This document shows, piece by piece, positions 5,277-13,367 of a stretch of DNA of 23,199 bases; positions within the stretch are counted from its first letter, which is position 1, and every line of letters starts with the position of its first letter. The notes beneath the pieces are model-generated. The model ran no database searches. It was not told the origin of the DNA and saw nothing but the letters and a program-made list of their open reading frames with translations. Position numbers and translations under genes: made by a program. Source of the DNA: Desulfobulbaceae bacterium UBA5173 (GTDB taxonomy: Bacteria; Desulfobacterota; Desulfobulbia; Desulfobulbales; Desulfobulbaceae); NCBI GenBank assembly GCA_002413355.1, contig DHWV01000071.1, positions 1-23,199 on the forward strand, in the 5' to 3' direction.

Positions 5277-7708
5277 ACTGATTCCTTGATTTCGCGATAT
5301 CTGCCGCCAAAGCGGGACATCAGCGAGCTGACTATTTTTTCGTGGAAGCCGTTAACCGTCTCGTCGTCGAGCGTCCCTTCAGAGGAACGGTAGGTGACGG
5401 TCAAGGCCACGCTTTTCATGCCGTCTTCAATCGGCTTGCCGCTGTACACGTCAAAAATATCAGCATATACCACATGCTGCATCTTGTGGTCAAGGATATC
5501 TTGCAGTAAATCGCCCGCCGAAACCTGCTCCGGCACCAGCAGGGCGATGTCGCGCCGCACCGAAGGATAACGCGGCAGGGAGCTGAAGCTCTTGGCCGCC
5601 GCAGGCAGCGCGTTCAGCGGCTCCAGCGCGATCTCGCAGAAATAGACATCCTGCTTGATGCCGAAAGCGCGGGCCGCTTCACGGGTCAGTTTGCTGAGCA
5701 AACCAAGCTGCTGGCCGTTAGCCATAAGGCGGAGGGCGCAGCCCGGCTCGGTGTATGGCTCGGCCTGTTCCTGAACCGTCTCGAAGCTGATCGCCGCTGT
5801 CAGGCGCAGCTCGCGTAACAGGGCCTGCACCGCGCCTTTCAGATCAAAAAAATCACTGTGTTGGCCAGAAAAATGGAGAGGGCTGGCTTCCGGGTGACGG
5901 CCACCGCTAATCACTGCGCAGAGCTGCTGCCGCTCAACCGGTTGCTGGCCGGGCGCAGTAGAAACAAAGACTTTGCCGGTCTCGAACAGACGGACATCGC
6001 TCTGCTGAAAGCTGAGATTACGGCGGATGTTGTCGAGCAGGCCGGGCAGGAGCATGGTGCGCATCACCGCCTGATCCTCGTTGAGCGGATTGAGCAGCTC
6101 GACCTGCTGCCTGCGGGCATCGTCCGCCGCCAAGCCCAGCTGGTCGCTGTGCTTTTTGCTGACGAACGAATAATTGACCGCCTCGTAGAAGCCAAGGCCG
6201 AGCAGAGCGGCGGCGATCTTCTTGCGGAGCTGGCGCAGCGGCTCCGGCTGTGGGCAGTCCATCGCAATCACCGGCAGGCTGACCGGAATCTCGTTGTAGC
6301 CGACTAAGCGGGCCACTTCCTCGATCAGATCCACTTCGCGCTCGATGTCCATGCGGAAGGCAGGCACGGTCACGTTGAGCACTTCGCCCGCTGCTTCGGT
6401 CACGGAAAAATCAATCCCACGCAGACAGGCAGCAATTTCGCTGCCGCTGAGGCTGGTGCCGAGCAGGCTGTTCACCCGTTTCACCCGCAATTCCAGCTGG
6501 ATCAGCTCTTTTTTGCCCGGATAGAAATCAAGCCCTTCCGCTGCAGTCGCACCAGCCAGCTCGCAGACGAGCTGCGCCGCCCGCTCCAACGCCTTAGTCA
6601 CTCCCTCCGGGTTCACGCCGCGCTCAAAGCGATAGGAGGCTTCCGATGCCAGATTCAGCCGCCGCGCTGTCCGGCGGATGGAAACCGGATTGAAGCAGGC
6701 CGATTCCAGCAGAATTTCGGTAGTGCTGTCATCCACTTCAGAGTTCAGCCCGCCCATGACCCCGGCCATCGCCACTGGCTTTTCCTGGTCGCAGATCAGG
6801 AGCATGTCCGGCTCAAGACTGCGCTCACTGCCGTCCAAGGTGATGAATTTTGCCTCGCCAGCATCTGGCCGCCGCACGACAATGCCTTTGCCCGCAATTT
6901 TCGTATAATCAAAGACATGAAGCGGCTGGCCATATTCCAGCATGACAAAATTGGTGATGTCCACGATGTTGTTGATCGGGCGCATCCCGACCGCCAGCAG
7001 CAGCCGCTGAAGCCACCACGGCGAGGGTTTGACCGTCACGCCGGTCAGGCGGCGGGCGGCATAGCGCGGACACAGCTCCGGCTCGGCGATGCGGACGCTG
7101 AACTCCGCCTGTGGCGCGAAAGCGGGCAGGCTTTGCACCGGGCGGCGCACCTGCTGGCCGCTGAAGCCCGCCACCTCGCGGGCGATGCCTATAACGCTGG
7201 CGCAGTCGGCGCGGTTGGGGGTGAGGTCAACCTCGATCATCGTGTCGCGCAGCTCCAGTGCCTCAGCCAAAGGCAGGCCGGAAGCCAGCGCGGGATCAAG
7301 CTCGACGATGCCGGAGCCAGCCTCGCTGATGCCCAACTCTTTGAACGAGCAGAGCATTCCTTCAGAAACCTGGCCGCGTACTTTGGCCTTTTTGATCTCC
7401 ATGCCGCCGGGCAGCTTCGCGCCGGGCAGAGCAATGGCGGTCACTAATCCGGCCCGAACATTGGGCGCGCCGCAGACGACGGGCAGGATTTTGTCGCCGA
7501 CTTCCACCTCGCAGAGGGTCAGCCGGTCGGCATCAGGATGCTTGCGCACAGACAGGACTTTTGCGGTTTTGACCGCGTCCAGCCCGGTGTGCAGCTCCTG
7601 TACCGCCTCCACCTCCAAGCCGAGCATGGTCAGCCGGTCAGCAAGCTGCGCTGCGGTCAGACCGCCAAGGGAAAGATATTGGCCAAGCCAGCTCAGGGTG
7701 AATTTCAT
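5273..7708 (-). CDS. pheT: Phenylalanyl-tRNA synthetase beta subunit
   Basis: The 811-residue beta subunit of the alpha2beta2 enzyme that charges tRNA-Phe; it carries tRNA-binding and editing functions. Visible are the N-terminal FTLSWLGQY start, an EMAP/OB-fold tRNA-binding domain (about 40-150), the B3/4 editing region, the B5 domain (about 400-470) and a C-terminal FDX-ACB domain (YPSVRRDIALLV, ending FGGRYREI). Length is normal and the frame is intact. It is separated from pheS by about 1.5 kb, which is abnormal. The ATG at 7708 fits the family start, but no good Shine-Dalgarno precedes it (AAACAAAGCATT-ATG). A second, decayed copy of this 5' end lies at 8355-8455. Expression may depend on the upstream DUF4160-DUF2442 transcript. 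Confidence 0.96.
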   Translation of the reverse strand: MKFTLSWLGQYLSLGGLTAAQLADRLTMLGLEVEAVQELHTGLDAVKTAKVLSVRKHPDADRLTLCEVEVGDKILPVVCGAPNVRAGLVTAIALPGAKLPGGMEIKKAKVRGQVSEGMLCSFKELGISEAGSGIVELDPALASGLPLAEALELRDTMIEVDLTPNRADCASVIGIAREVAGFSGQQVRRPVQSLPAFAPQAEFSVRIAEPELCPRYAARRLTGVTVKPSPWWLQRLLLAVGMRPINNIVDITNFVMLEYGQPLHVFDYTKIAGKGIVVRRPDAGEAKFITLDGSERSLEPDMLLICDQEKPVAMAGVMGGLNSEVDDSTTEILLESACFNPVSIRRTARRLNLASEASYRFERGVNPEGVTKALERAAQLVCELAGATAAEGLDFYPGKKELIQLELRVKRVNSLLGTSLSGSEIAACLRGIDFSVTEAAGEVLNVTVPAFRMDIEREVDLIEEVARLVGYNEIPVSLPVIAMDCPQPEPLRQLRKKIAAALLGLGFYEAVNYSFVSKKHSDQLGLAADDARRQQVELLNPLNEDQAVMRTMLLPGLLDNIRRNLSFQQSDVRLFETGKVFVSTAPGQQPVERQQLCAVISGGRHPEASPLHFSGQHSDFFDLKGAVQALLRELRLTAAISFETVQEQAEPYTEPGCALRLMANGQQLGLLSKLTREAARAFGIKQDVYFCEIALEPLNALPAAAKSFSSLPRYPSVRRDIALLVPEQVSAGDLLQDILDHKMQHVVYADIFDVYSGKPIEDGMKSVALTVTYRSSEGTLDDETVNGFHEKIVSSLMSRFGGRYREIKESV

Positions 7709-7752
7709 AATGCTTTGTTTCTACGTTTCTCTGTTCTGTGGCTCAAATGCGC

Positions 7753-8028
7753 TTAGACAGTTCCTTCATACAAATCTTGCATTGAGAAACACAAGTCGTA
7801 ATCATTCCAATCTAATCGTCCATCTGTGATGGAAAAACTACTGAATAATTCTGTATTGAGATATTTTCTGATGTCAGGATGATTTGATTGCTCTAAAAAC
7901 GATCTGAAATTTATAATTTGCTCGGCTCCATCGCTGAACCGCAAGTGAATTGTGTATGGCGGAATATATTCAGCTCCAATCACGCTGACAACGACATCTT
8001 CAGCAAGAGTTTGGCAATCTGCTGTCAT
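7753..8028 (-). CDS. DUF2442 family protein, putative antitoxin partner
   Basis: A 91-residue protein of the DUF2442 type: a short beta-rich domain that here reads VIGAEYIPPYTIHLRFSDGAEQIINFRSFLEQ and ends DLYEGTV. DUF2442 genes often follow DUF4160 genes, and the pair has been proposed as a toxin-antitoxin-like module; the biochemical role is not established. Its ATG overlaps the DUF4160 stop as ATGA. The gene is AT-richer than the surrounding pheS/pheT coding sequence, which suggests acquisition. It ends 44 bases before pheT, so pheT may be read from its transcript. Confidence 0.75.
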   Translation of the reverse strand: MTADCQTLAEDVVVSVIGAEYIPPYTIHLRFSDGAEQIINFRSFLEQSNHPDIRKYLNTELFSSFSITDGRLDWNDYDLCFSMQDLYEGTV

Positions 8029-8330
8029 GACAACTTTTCGCTTATCCGTTCAAAATGCACTTTTTTATGCAGGACGAAATAATCTATCCACTTTTGAACG
8101 ATCTCGTCCGCTTTCTGATACACCAATTTTTCAAAATGTCTCAATTCGGCAGCATGAAGAGGGTTCCGTCCTTTGACATTCGTTATTCTAATTTCCTTCA
8201 CGCTGCCATTTTCAATAATCAGTTCAGCTTTGTTTTCCCTGTTTTGACATCCACCGTGAACATGAACAGGCTCGTGTTCATTTGACCAGAAATAAATGAT
8301 TACTCCAAAATATTCATATAATTTCGGCAT
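8025..8330 (-). CDS. DUF4160 family protein, putative toxin partner
   Basis: A 101-residue DUF4160-type protein. It has the YFGVIIYF opening strand, the diagnostic SNEHEPVHVHG histidine motif (about residues 16-26) and a C-terminal helix (LRHFEKLVYQKADEIVQKWIDYF). The family's activity is unknown to me; its regular pairing with DUF2442 suggests a toxin-antitoxin-like module, with either member possibly the toxin. No strong Shine-Dalgarno precedes the ATG at 8330. The C-terminal tail (HKKVHFERISEKLS) extends past the core domain. The gene is AT-rich relative to its neighbours and lies between a broken pheT start and the working pheT. Confidence 0.75.
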   Translation of the reverse strand: MPKLYEYFGVIIYFWSNEHEPVHVHGGCQNRENKAELIIENGSVKEIRITNVKGRNPLHAAELRHFEKLVYQKADEIVQKWIDYFVLHKKVHFERISEKLS

Positions 8331-8354
8331 AATTTAAAGGTATAGATGTTCTCT

Positions 8355-8455
8355 GCACCACCTCCAAGCCGAGCATGGTCAGACGCGCTGCCAGATGCTC
8401 TGCGGAAAGACCTTCAAGAGAGATATATTGGCCAAGCCAGCTCAGGGTGAATCAT
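8355..8455 (-). pseudogene. Decayed duplicate of the pheT 5' end
   Basis: The minus strand from the ATG at 8455 closely matches the first ~30 codons of pheT. The ATG is followed by a two-base deletion (ATGA-TTCACC against ATGAAATTCACC), after which the other frame reads FTLSWLGQY, then TMLGLEV. About 25 of 31 residues match the current PheT N-terminus. Similarity ends soon after the GLEV codons, where the DUF4160 region begins. The mismatches are mostly substitutions, so the copy is an older or donor allele rather than a fresh duplication. From its own ATG the frame ends within about 15 codons (MIHPELAWPIYLS then stop), so it cannot make PheT. Confidence 0.85.
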
Positions 8456-8468
8456 GATACCAAGTTTG

Positions 8469-8822
8469 TTATCGAATATTAAATATCTCTTTTAACGCAG
8501 CACAGTTGTTGCTATGAATACTATCACCCTCTTTAATAACCTTATTGCAAACTATGGCAGCTTCCCTGAAATAGCCTTTTCTGGCATATTTTACGGCCTG
8601 TTCGTATTTAGAACACCAGAAGACAGAATGTTGTTCTGTTTTCACATGCTTCTGATAACCAGTAACTCTATTATGTGAACGATTATTTATCGTACTATTA
8701 TTTATGGCATTTCCATCACCTGTATTTCCGCTGCCATCACCATAAATAACAATATGATCACCACAACAAGCATCTACGGCAAAGAAAATAACAAATCCTA
8801 TAGCAAATAATAACGATTTCAT
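8469..8822 (-). CDS. Small exported protein with GDGN/TINN motif and TPR-like tail
   Basis: I do not recognise a named family. The 117 residues begin with a signal-like segment (MKSLLFAIGFVIFFAVDACC); Cys19/Cys20 are not in a good lipobox. A Gly/Asn-rich stretch follows, with GDGNAINNSTINNRSHN at about 35-51. The C-terminal half (70-110) contains YEQAVKYARKGYFREAAIVC, a pattern like a single TPR hairpin, and three further cysteines. The ATG overlaps the stop of the upstream small gene as TAATG, indicating coupling. The upstream protein carries a near-copy of the Gly/Asn motif. AT-rich composition and the position between pheS and pheT point to acquisition. Confidence 0.65.
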   Translation of the reverse strand: MKSLLFAIGFVIFFAVDACCGDHIVIYGDGSGNTGDGNAINNSTINNRSHNRVTGYQKHVKTEQHSVFWCSKYEQAVKYARKGYFREAAIVCNKVIKEGDSIHSNNCAALKEIFNIR

Positions 8823-9088
8823 TATTCCTCACCATCCCTTGAATGGGCATCTGTTGTTGTATAGATAACAAAATTATGCGAATCATTATTAATAGTTGCT
8901 GACCCAATCGCATTTCCATTGCCGGACACAACAATACTGCCATCTTTTTTCTTGTCTCCTGCAACCATCTCTTTCAAGCTGAAGATACTTACAAGGGCGG
9001 CAGCAACAGCACCTGTTATCAAAAGGACAGCAACTATTTTTTTAATGATAGAATTTTCTCGCCAAAGCTCAAAAAATTCTTTTGCCAT
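8822..9088 (-). CDS. Small membrane protein with GNGN/TINN motif
   Basis: An 88-residue protein of no family I can name. A short polar N-terminus (MAKEFFELWRENSIIKK) precedes one transmembrane helix (about 17-37, IVAVLLITGAVAAALVSIF). A basic patch (GDKKKDG) is followed by SGNGNAIGSATINNDSHN at about 55-72 and an acidic tail. The Gly/Asn motif matches that of the next gene (GDGNAINNSTINNRSHN) at protein and DNA level, so the two share an ancestral module. A strong GAGGGG Shine-Dalgarno lies 5 bases before the ATG. The gene is coupled to its neighbour by a TAATG overlap. A structural or anchoring role for the motif is only a guess. Confidence 0.65.
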   Translation of the reverse strand: MAKEFFELWRENSIIKKIVAVLLITGAVAAALVSIFSLKEMVAGDKKKDGSIVVSGNGNAIGSATINNDSHNFVIYTTTDAHSRDGEE

Positions 9089-9185
9089 ATCAACCCCTCA
9101 TTATCTGGATATAACACTGAATCTGCTGCGTTCTGTACGTCACCCACAACGGCCAGCACATGCGCCAGATATCAATATTTCAGGC

Positions 9186-10193
9186 TCAGAACTGCCTCAG
9201 AAAACGCAAATCGTTCTCATAATACATACGGATGTCGTCAATGCCGTACTTGAGCATGGCGATGCGCTCCACGCCGAGGCCGAAGGCGAAACCGGAAAAC
9301 TGCTCTGGGTCGTAGCCGACCATCTTCATGACTTCAGGATCAATCATGCCTGCGCCGAGTATCTCCAGCCAGCCGCTCTGCTTGCAGACCCGGCAGCCGC
9401 TGCCTTTGCAGATCACGCAGGCAATATCCACCTCTGCGCTGGGTTCGGTGAAGGGGAAAAAGCTGGGGCGAAAGCGCAGGGGCAGGTCGCCGTGGAAAAT
9501 ACGGCGGGTGAAGAGGGACAGCACCCCTTTCAGATCAGCGAAGGAAACTTGGCGGTCAACGAGGAAGCCCTCCACCTGATGGAACATCGGGGTGTGGGTG
9601 ATGTCAGAGTCACAGCGATAGACCTTGCCCGGCGCGATATAGCGCAAAGGAGGCTCCTGCTTTTCCATGATTCGCGCCTGCATCGGCGAGGTGTGGGTGC
9701 GCAAAAGGAGCGAATCTGACACGTAAAACGTGTCGTGCATGTCCCGCGCCGGATGATGCGCCGGGATGTTGAGTGCCTCGAAGTTGTAATGATCGGTCTC
9801 AACGTCCGGGCCGTCAGCCACGGCAAAACCCATCCCCTCGAAAACAGCGCAAATTTCCTCCATCACCTGGGTGACAGGGTGCAACTTGCCGGAGGGGATG
9901 AAGCGGCCCAGCAGGCTGAGGTCAAGCTGCTGCCTGACTGTCCCGGCACCGACTTCAACTACCTCTTTTTTGGCCTGAAAAAGCCCTTCCAGCTCCTGCT
10001 TGACCGCGTTGGCGACTTGCCCCAAGCGTGGTCTGTCTGCCGGGGTAGCTTGGCCGAGCTGCTTCATGGCATTGGCCAAAAGACCCTTGCGGCCCAGATA
10101 TTTAACCCGGACTTCCTCCAGCGCGGTCAGGCTGCTGACCGCATCCAAAGAGGCTGTGGCCTCGGCCAGCAGCCTGCGCAGCGTTTCTTCCAT
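9186..10193 (-). CDS. pheS: Phenylalanyl-tRNA synthetase alpha subunit
   Basis: The 335-residue catalytic alpha subunit of class II Phe-RS. An N-terminal coiled-coil (about 1-90) is followed by the catalytic core: HPVTQVMEEI, LLRTHTSPMQ, GKVYRCDSDITHTPMFHQVEG (motif 2 region), FRPSFFPFTEPSAEVD, and the motif 3 region GFAFGLGVERIAMLKYGIDDIR near the C-terminus. A four-cysteine insert (CVICKGSGCRVCKQSGW) sits where E. coli PheS has none; it may bind zinc. The ATG overlaps the rplT stop by one base (TGATG). The partner pheT lies unusually far downstream, behind four small accessory genes and a pheT remnant. Confidence 0.97.
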   Translation of the reverse strand: MEETLRRLLAEATASLDAVSSLTALEEVRVKYLGRKGLLANAMKQLGQATPADRPRLGQVANAVKQELEGLFQAKKEVVEVGAGTVRQQLDLSLLGRFIPSGKLHPVTQVMEEICAVFEGMGFAVADGPDVETDHYNFEALNIPAHHPARDMHDTFYVSDSLLLRTHTSPMQARIMEKQEPPLRYIAPGKVYRCDSDITHTPMFHQVEGFLVDRQVSFADLKGVLSLFTRRIFHGDLPLRFRPSFFPFTEPSAEVDIACVICKGSGCRVCKQSGWLEILGAGMIDPEVMKMVGYDPEQFSGFAFGLGVERIAMLKYGIDDIRMYYENDLRFLRQF

Positions 10194-10552
10194 CAGGCGG
10201 CGAGCTTGGCAGCGGCCTGCTTCACCACCGCGCTGAAAGCGGCGGGATCAACAATGGCCAAATTGGACAGCACCTTGCGGTCCAGTTCAATCCCGGCCTT
10301 GCAGAGGCCGTTGATCAGTTTGCTGTAGCTGATGCCGTTCAGCTTGGCCGCCGCGCTGATGCGGGTAATCCACAACGCGCGGAAATTGCGTTTGTTGGTG
10401 CGGCGGTCGCGGTAGGCATAGCAAAGGGCGCGGTCAACCGCCTCGGCAGCGGTGCGGAACAGACGACTTCTGCCGCCCCGGAATCCTTTGGCTAAAGTCA
10501 GGACTTTATTTCTTCTGCGGCGGGCCTTAAACCCGCGTGTGACGCGTGGCAT
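10193..10552 (-). CDS. rplT: 50S ribosomal protein L20
   Basis: A 119-residue basic protein with the L20 signature: MPRVTRGFKARRRRNKVLTLAKGFRG..., AYRDRRTNKRNFRALWITRI and YSKLINGLCKAGIELDRKVLSNLA. It binds 23S rRNA early in 50S assembly, and in some bacteria represses its own operon. It follows rpmI by 52 bases and overlaps pheS by one base. A GGAG lies about 10 bases upstream of the ATG. Length is typical. Confidence 0.98.
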   Translation of the reverse strand: MPRVTRGFKARRRRNKVLTLAKGFRGGRSRLFRTAAEAVDRALCYAYRDRRTNKRNFRALWITRISAAAKLNGISYSKLINGLCKAGIELDRKVLSNLAIVDPAAFSAVVKQAAAKLAA

Positions 10553-10604
10553 GGTGATTGCACTCCGTTACGGTGTTGTGTTGCTGAAAATTCCTGCGAA
10601 CTGT

Positions 10605-10802
10605 TTACAGATAAGGCAGCATCCGTTTCACGTTTTTGGTGTCCACCGCAGCCAGAACGCCGTTCTGCCGAATGCGGCGTTTCCTTTTGGTGCTTTTGGA
10701 AGTCAGGATGTGGGAACCAAAGGCTTTACCGTAGCGGACTTTGCCGGTGCCGGAGAGCTTGAAGCGTTTAGCAGCTCCCCGGTGGGTTTTCATTTTGGGC
10801 AT
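10605..10802 (-). CDS. rpmI: 50S ribosomal protein L35
   Basis: A 65-residue basic protein beginning MPKMKTHRGAAKRFKLSGTGKV and ending KRMLPYL, diagnostic of L35. It has an AAGGAG Shine-Dalgarno and lies in the conserved infC-rpmI-rplT order. The 69-base gap from infC holds no hairpin I can defend as an L20 operator. Confidence 0.98.
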   Translation of the reverse strand: MPKMKTHRGAAKRFKLSGTGKVRYGKAFGSHILTSKSTKRKRRIRQNGVLAAVDTKNVKRMLPYL

Positions 10803-10871
10803 GATGTGTGATTCTCCTTGCTGTGGCGTGGACTGAACCTACGCCGTATCATCGTTGAATTGCTGCTGAAT

Positions 10872-11420
10872 TCAGGGCTTCGGCCCGACAAACATAATCA
10901 TGAACCGGCCTTCCATCGTCGGTTCTTGGATGATGGCGCAGTGATCGCGCAGCGCGTCGGCGATGTGTTTGATCGCCTCCATACCCACGGTCTGGGCGTG
11001 AACGATCTCCCGGCCCCGGAACTGCATGGTTATTTTGACTTTGCTTTTCTTTTCAACAAATTTCAGGATGTTCTTGATCTTGAAATCCAAGTCGTGCTCT
11101 TCGGTTTTGGGCCGAAATTTCACTTCCTTGGTCTCGATCACCGTCTGCTTCTTCTTCGCTTCCTGCTGCTTCTTCTTCAGCTCGTAGCGGTATTTGTCAA
11201 AATTCATCACCCGACAAACCGGCGGGCTGGCTTTGTCTGAAATTTCGACCAAATCCAACCCTTGCTCCATGGCGATCTGTCTGGCTTTCGCCGAGCTGAC
11301 CACACCGATCTGCTCGCCTTCCGGCCCAAGCAGCCGGACTTCAGGATACCGGATATCGTCGTTGATCCTGACCTTAATTTCCTGTGTCTGCGAACTTTTT
11401 CTGCCTTTCCGCTTATCCAT
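10872..11420 (-). CDS. infC: Translation initiation factor IF-3
   Basis: The 182-residue IF-3, which binds the 30S subunit and polices start-codon choice. The N-domain (RINDDIRYPEVRLLGPEGEQIGVVS...VEISDKASPPVCRVMNFDKY) is followed by a lysine-rich linker and the C-domain (VKFRPKTEEHDLDFKIKNILKF...FRGREIVHAQ...GRFMIMFVGPKP). The start here is ATG at 11420 with GGAG close upstream, unlike E. coli infC, which uses AUU for autoregulation. It lies 12 bases after thrS. Confidence 0.97.
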   Translation of the reverse strand: MDKRKGRKSSQTQEIKVRINDDIRYPEVRLLGPEGEQIGVVSSAKARQIAMEQGLDLVEISDKASPPVCRVMNFDKYRYELKKKQQEAKKKQTVIETKEVKFRPKTEEHDLDFKIKNILKFVEKKSKVKITMQFRGREIVHAQTVGMEAIKHIADALRDHCAIIQEPTMEGRFMIMFVGPKP

Positions 11421-11432
11421 TGTCTCCGTCTG

Positions 11433-13367
11433 TCAGCCTGCTGTTTCTTCGCATTCCCGGCGCACCATGGCCGCGAATTCCTGCGGCGGCATGGGCGGCA
11501 GATTCTCTCCGCTGCGCCTGCGCACCGTTACCATGCCGTCCTGCATTTCCCGGTCACCGGCGATCAGCATGTACGGCACCTTCATTAGCTGCGCCTCCCG
11601 GATTTTATAATTCAGCTTCTCGTTACGCAAATCAGCCTCAACGCGGAGGCCTGCCTTGCGCAGCGCGGCTAATACCTTGCCGCAATAGTCAGCCTGCGCG
11701 TCGGTGATGTTGAGAATCCGGGCCTGCTCCGGGGCCAGCCAGAGCGGGAAGGCTCCGGCGTAATGCTCAATCAAAACCCCGATGAAACGCTCCAGCGAAC
11801 CCATCAGGGCGCGGTGGATCATGATCGGCTGATGTTCTGCGCCGTCTTGACCGTTGTAGGTCATGCCAAAGCGTTCGGGCAGGTTGAAATCCACCTGAAT
11901 AGTGGAACACTGCCACGAGCGGCCCAGCTGATCCTTGATTTTGATGTCAATTTTTGGACCATAGAACACGCCCTCGCCGGGATCAACCGAATAGGCCAAA
12001 CCCTTCTTGTCCATCGCCTGCTGCAATGCCCGCGTGGCCAGCTCCCAGTTTTCGTCGCTGCCAACGTATTTGGCCGGACGCGTGGAGAGATAGACATCAT
12101 ACTCGCTGAAACCGAAGGTCTTGAGGACGTGCAGGTTCAGGTCAATGATGTTAAAAATCTCTTCCTCAAGCTGGTCAGGACGGCAGAAAATATGGGCATC
12201 ATCCTGCGTGAAGCCACGCACCCGCATCAGTCCGTGTAGTGCGCCAGCCCGTTCGTAGCGGTACACCGTGCCCAGCTCGCACCAGCGGATGGGAAATTCG
12301 CGGTAGCTGTGCGGCTCGGCCTTATAGACCCCAATGTGGAAGGGGCAATTCATCGGCTTGAGCTGATAGGCAACCTCGTCAATGTCCATCGCCGCGTACA
12401 TGTTTTCGGCATAGAAATCGAGATGGCCAGAGGTCTTCCACAAATCTTGGCGGGCGATGTGCGGGGTGTAGAGGAGCTGGTAGCCGTTCTGATAATGGGC
12501 ATCCTTCCAGTAATCCTCGAGAAGTCGCCGCAGCAGTGCGCCGCGCGGCTGCCAGAGAATCAGCCCCGGCCCGATCTCATCCTGAATGGTGAACAACCCC
12601 AGCTCTTTGCCCAGCTTGCGATGGTCGCGCCGCTTGGCCTCCTCAAGCCGCTCCAGATACTGCTTCAGCTCTTTCGGATCGAAGAAGGCGGTGCCATAAA
12701 TACGCGTCAGCATGGGCTTCTTTTCATCGCCTCGCCAATACGAACCAGCCACCCGCAGCAGCTTAAAGCTCCTCAGCCACGAGGTGTCGGGGATATGCGG
12801 CCCCCGACAAAGATCAATGAAATCGCCCTGCTGATACAGCGAAACAACCGTCTCGCCCTGCGCGGCCAAATCTTGAATCAGCTCAACTTTGTAGCTCTCG
12901 CCCTGCTTGGTGAAAAAATCAATCGCCTCGGCAATCGGCAGCTCGCAGCGCGAAAACGGCAGAGCCGCCTTGACGATGGCTGCCATTTTTTCTTCAATCG
13001 CGGCGAAATCGTCTGGCGCGAAAGCGGGCTTGCGGTCGAAATCGTAATAATAGCCGTCTTCGATGGCCGGGCCAATGGTAACCTGCACATTCTGGCCGAA
13101 CAGCTCCTTCACCGCTTGGGCCATGATATGGGCCGCCGAGTGGCGAAGAATGTGCAGCCCATCCGCAGATTCAGCGGTGATCAGCTCGATCGCGGCATCT
13201 TCACGCAATGACGCAGATAAATCAACCACCTTGCCGTTGCAACGCACGGCCACGGCCTGCTTGCGCTGTTTGTTGGAAACCAGCTCTTTGAGCGCGTCCT
13301 GCGCGGCGATGCCTGCCGGAAGGATCTTTGCTTCGCCGCCGGAAATGGAAATTGCGATAGAAGTCAT
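11433..13367 (-). CDS. thrS: Threonyl-tRNA synthetase
   Basis: A 644-residue class II synthetase (E. coli 642). The TGS domain covers about 1-65. The editing domain has HxxxH at His76/His80 (RHSAAHIM) and CRGPH. The catalytic core includes MNCPFHI with the zinc cysteine, motif 2 (MRVRGFTQDDAHIFC) and motif 3 (IHRALMGSLERFIG). A C-terminal anticodon-binding domain completes it. The ATG at 13367 aligns with the family start and overlaps the upstream RusA-like gene as ATGA. A TTG at 13385 would add six residues and is less likely. No good Shine-Dalgarno precedes 13367, so translation may rely on coupling from the upstream gene. It leads the infC-rpmI-rplT-pheS run. Confidence 0.97.
   Translation of the reverse strand: MTSIAISISGGEAKILPAGIAAQDALKELVSNKQRKQAVAVRCNGKVVDLSASLREDAAIELITAESADGLHILRHSAAHIMAQAVKELFGQNVQVTIGPAIEDGYYYDFDRKPAFAPDDFAAIEEKMAAIVKAALPFSRCELPIAEAIDFFTKQGESYKVELIQDLAAQGETVVSLYQQGDFIDLCRGPHIPDTSWLRSFKLLRVAGSYWRGDEKKPMLTRIYGTAFFDPKELKQYLERLEEAKRRDHRKLGKELGLFTIQDEIGPGLILWQPRGALLRRLLEDYWKDAHYQNGYQLLYTPHIARQDLWKTSGHLDFYAENMYAAMDIDEVAYQLKPMNCPFHIGVYKAEPHSYREFPIRWCELGTVYRYERAGALHGLMRVRGFTQDDAHIFCRPDQLEEEIFNIIDLNLHVLKTFGFSEYDVYLSTRPAKYVGSDENWELATRALQQAMDKKGLAYSVDPGEGVFYGPKIDIKIKDQLGRSWQCSTIQVDFNLPERFGMTYNGQDGAEHQPIMIHRALMGSLERFIGVLIEHYAGAFPLWLAPEQARILNITDAQADYCGKVLAALRKAGLRVEADLRNEKLNYKIREAQLMKVPYMLIAGDREMQDGMVTVRRRSGENLPPMPPQEFAAMVRRECEETAG

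Noticed and set aside
8355..8455. A short functional gene at the pheT-like ATG
   Set aside because: The frame from that ATG stops within about 15 codons; the similarity to PheT is in another frame, so it is a remnant.
9089..9185. Small peptide or gene remnant between pheS and the membrane-protein gene
   Set aside because: Two frames are open over about 20-30 codons, but neither has a recognisable family nor a convincing start, so I do not call one.
8919..9719. 266-codon plus-strand frame across the pheS 3' end and the small membrane gene
   Set aside because: It covers pheS in antisense and shows no motifs; the minus-strand genes have start signals and coupling.
12309..13211. 300-codon plus-strand open frame inside thrS
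   Set aside because: Antisense to the thrS editing and catalytic domains, which are fully conserved; no ribosome-binding site or family motif.
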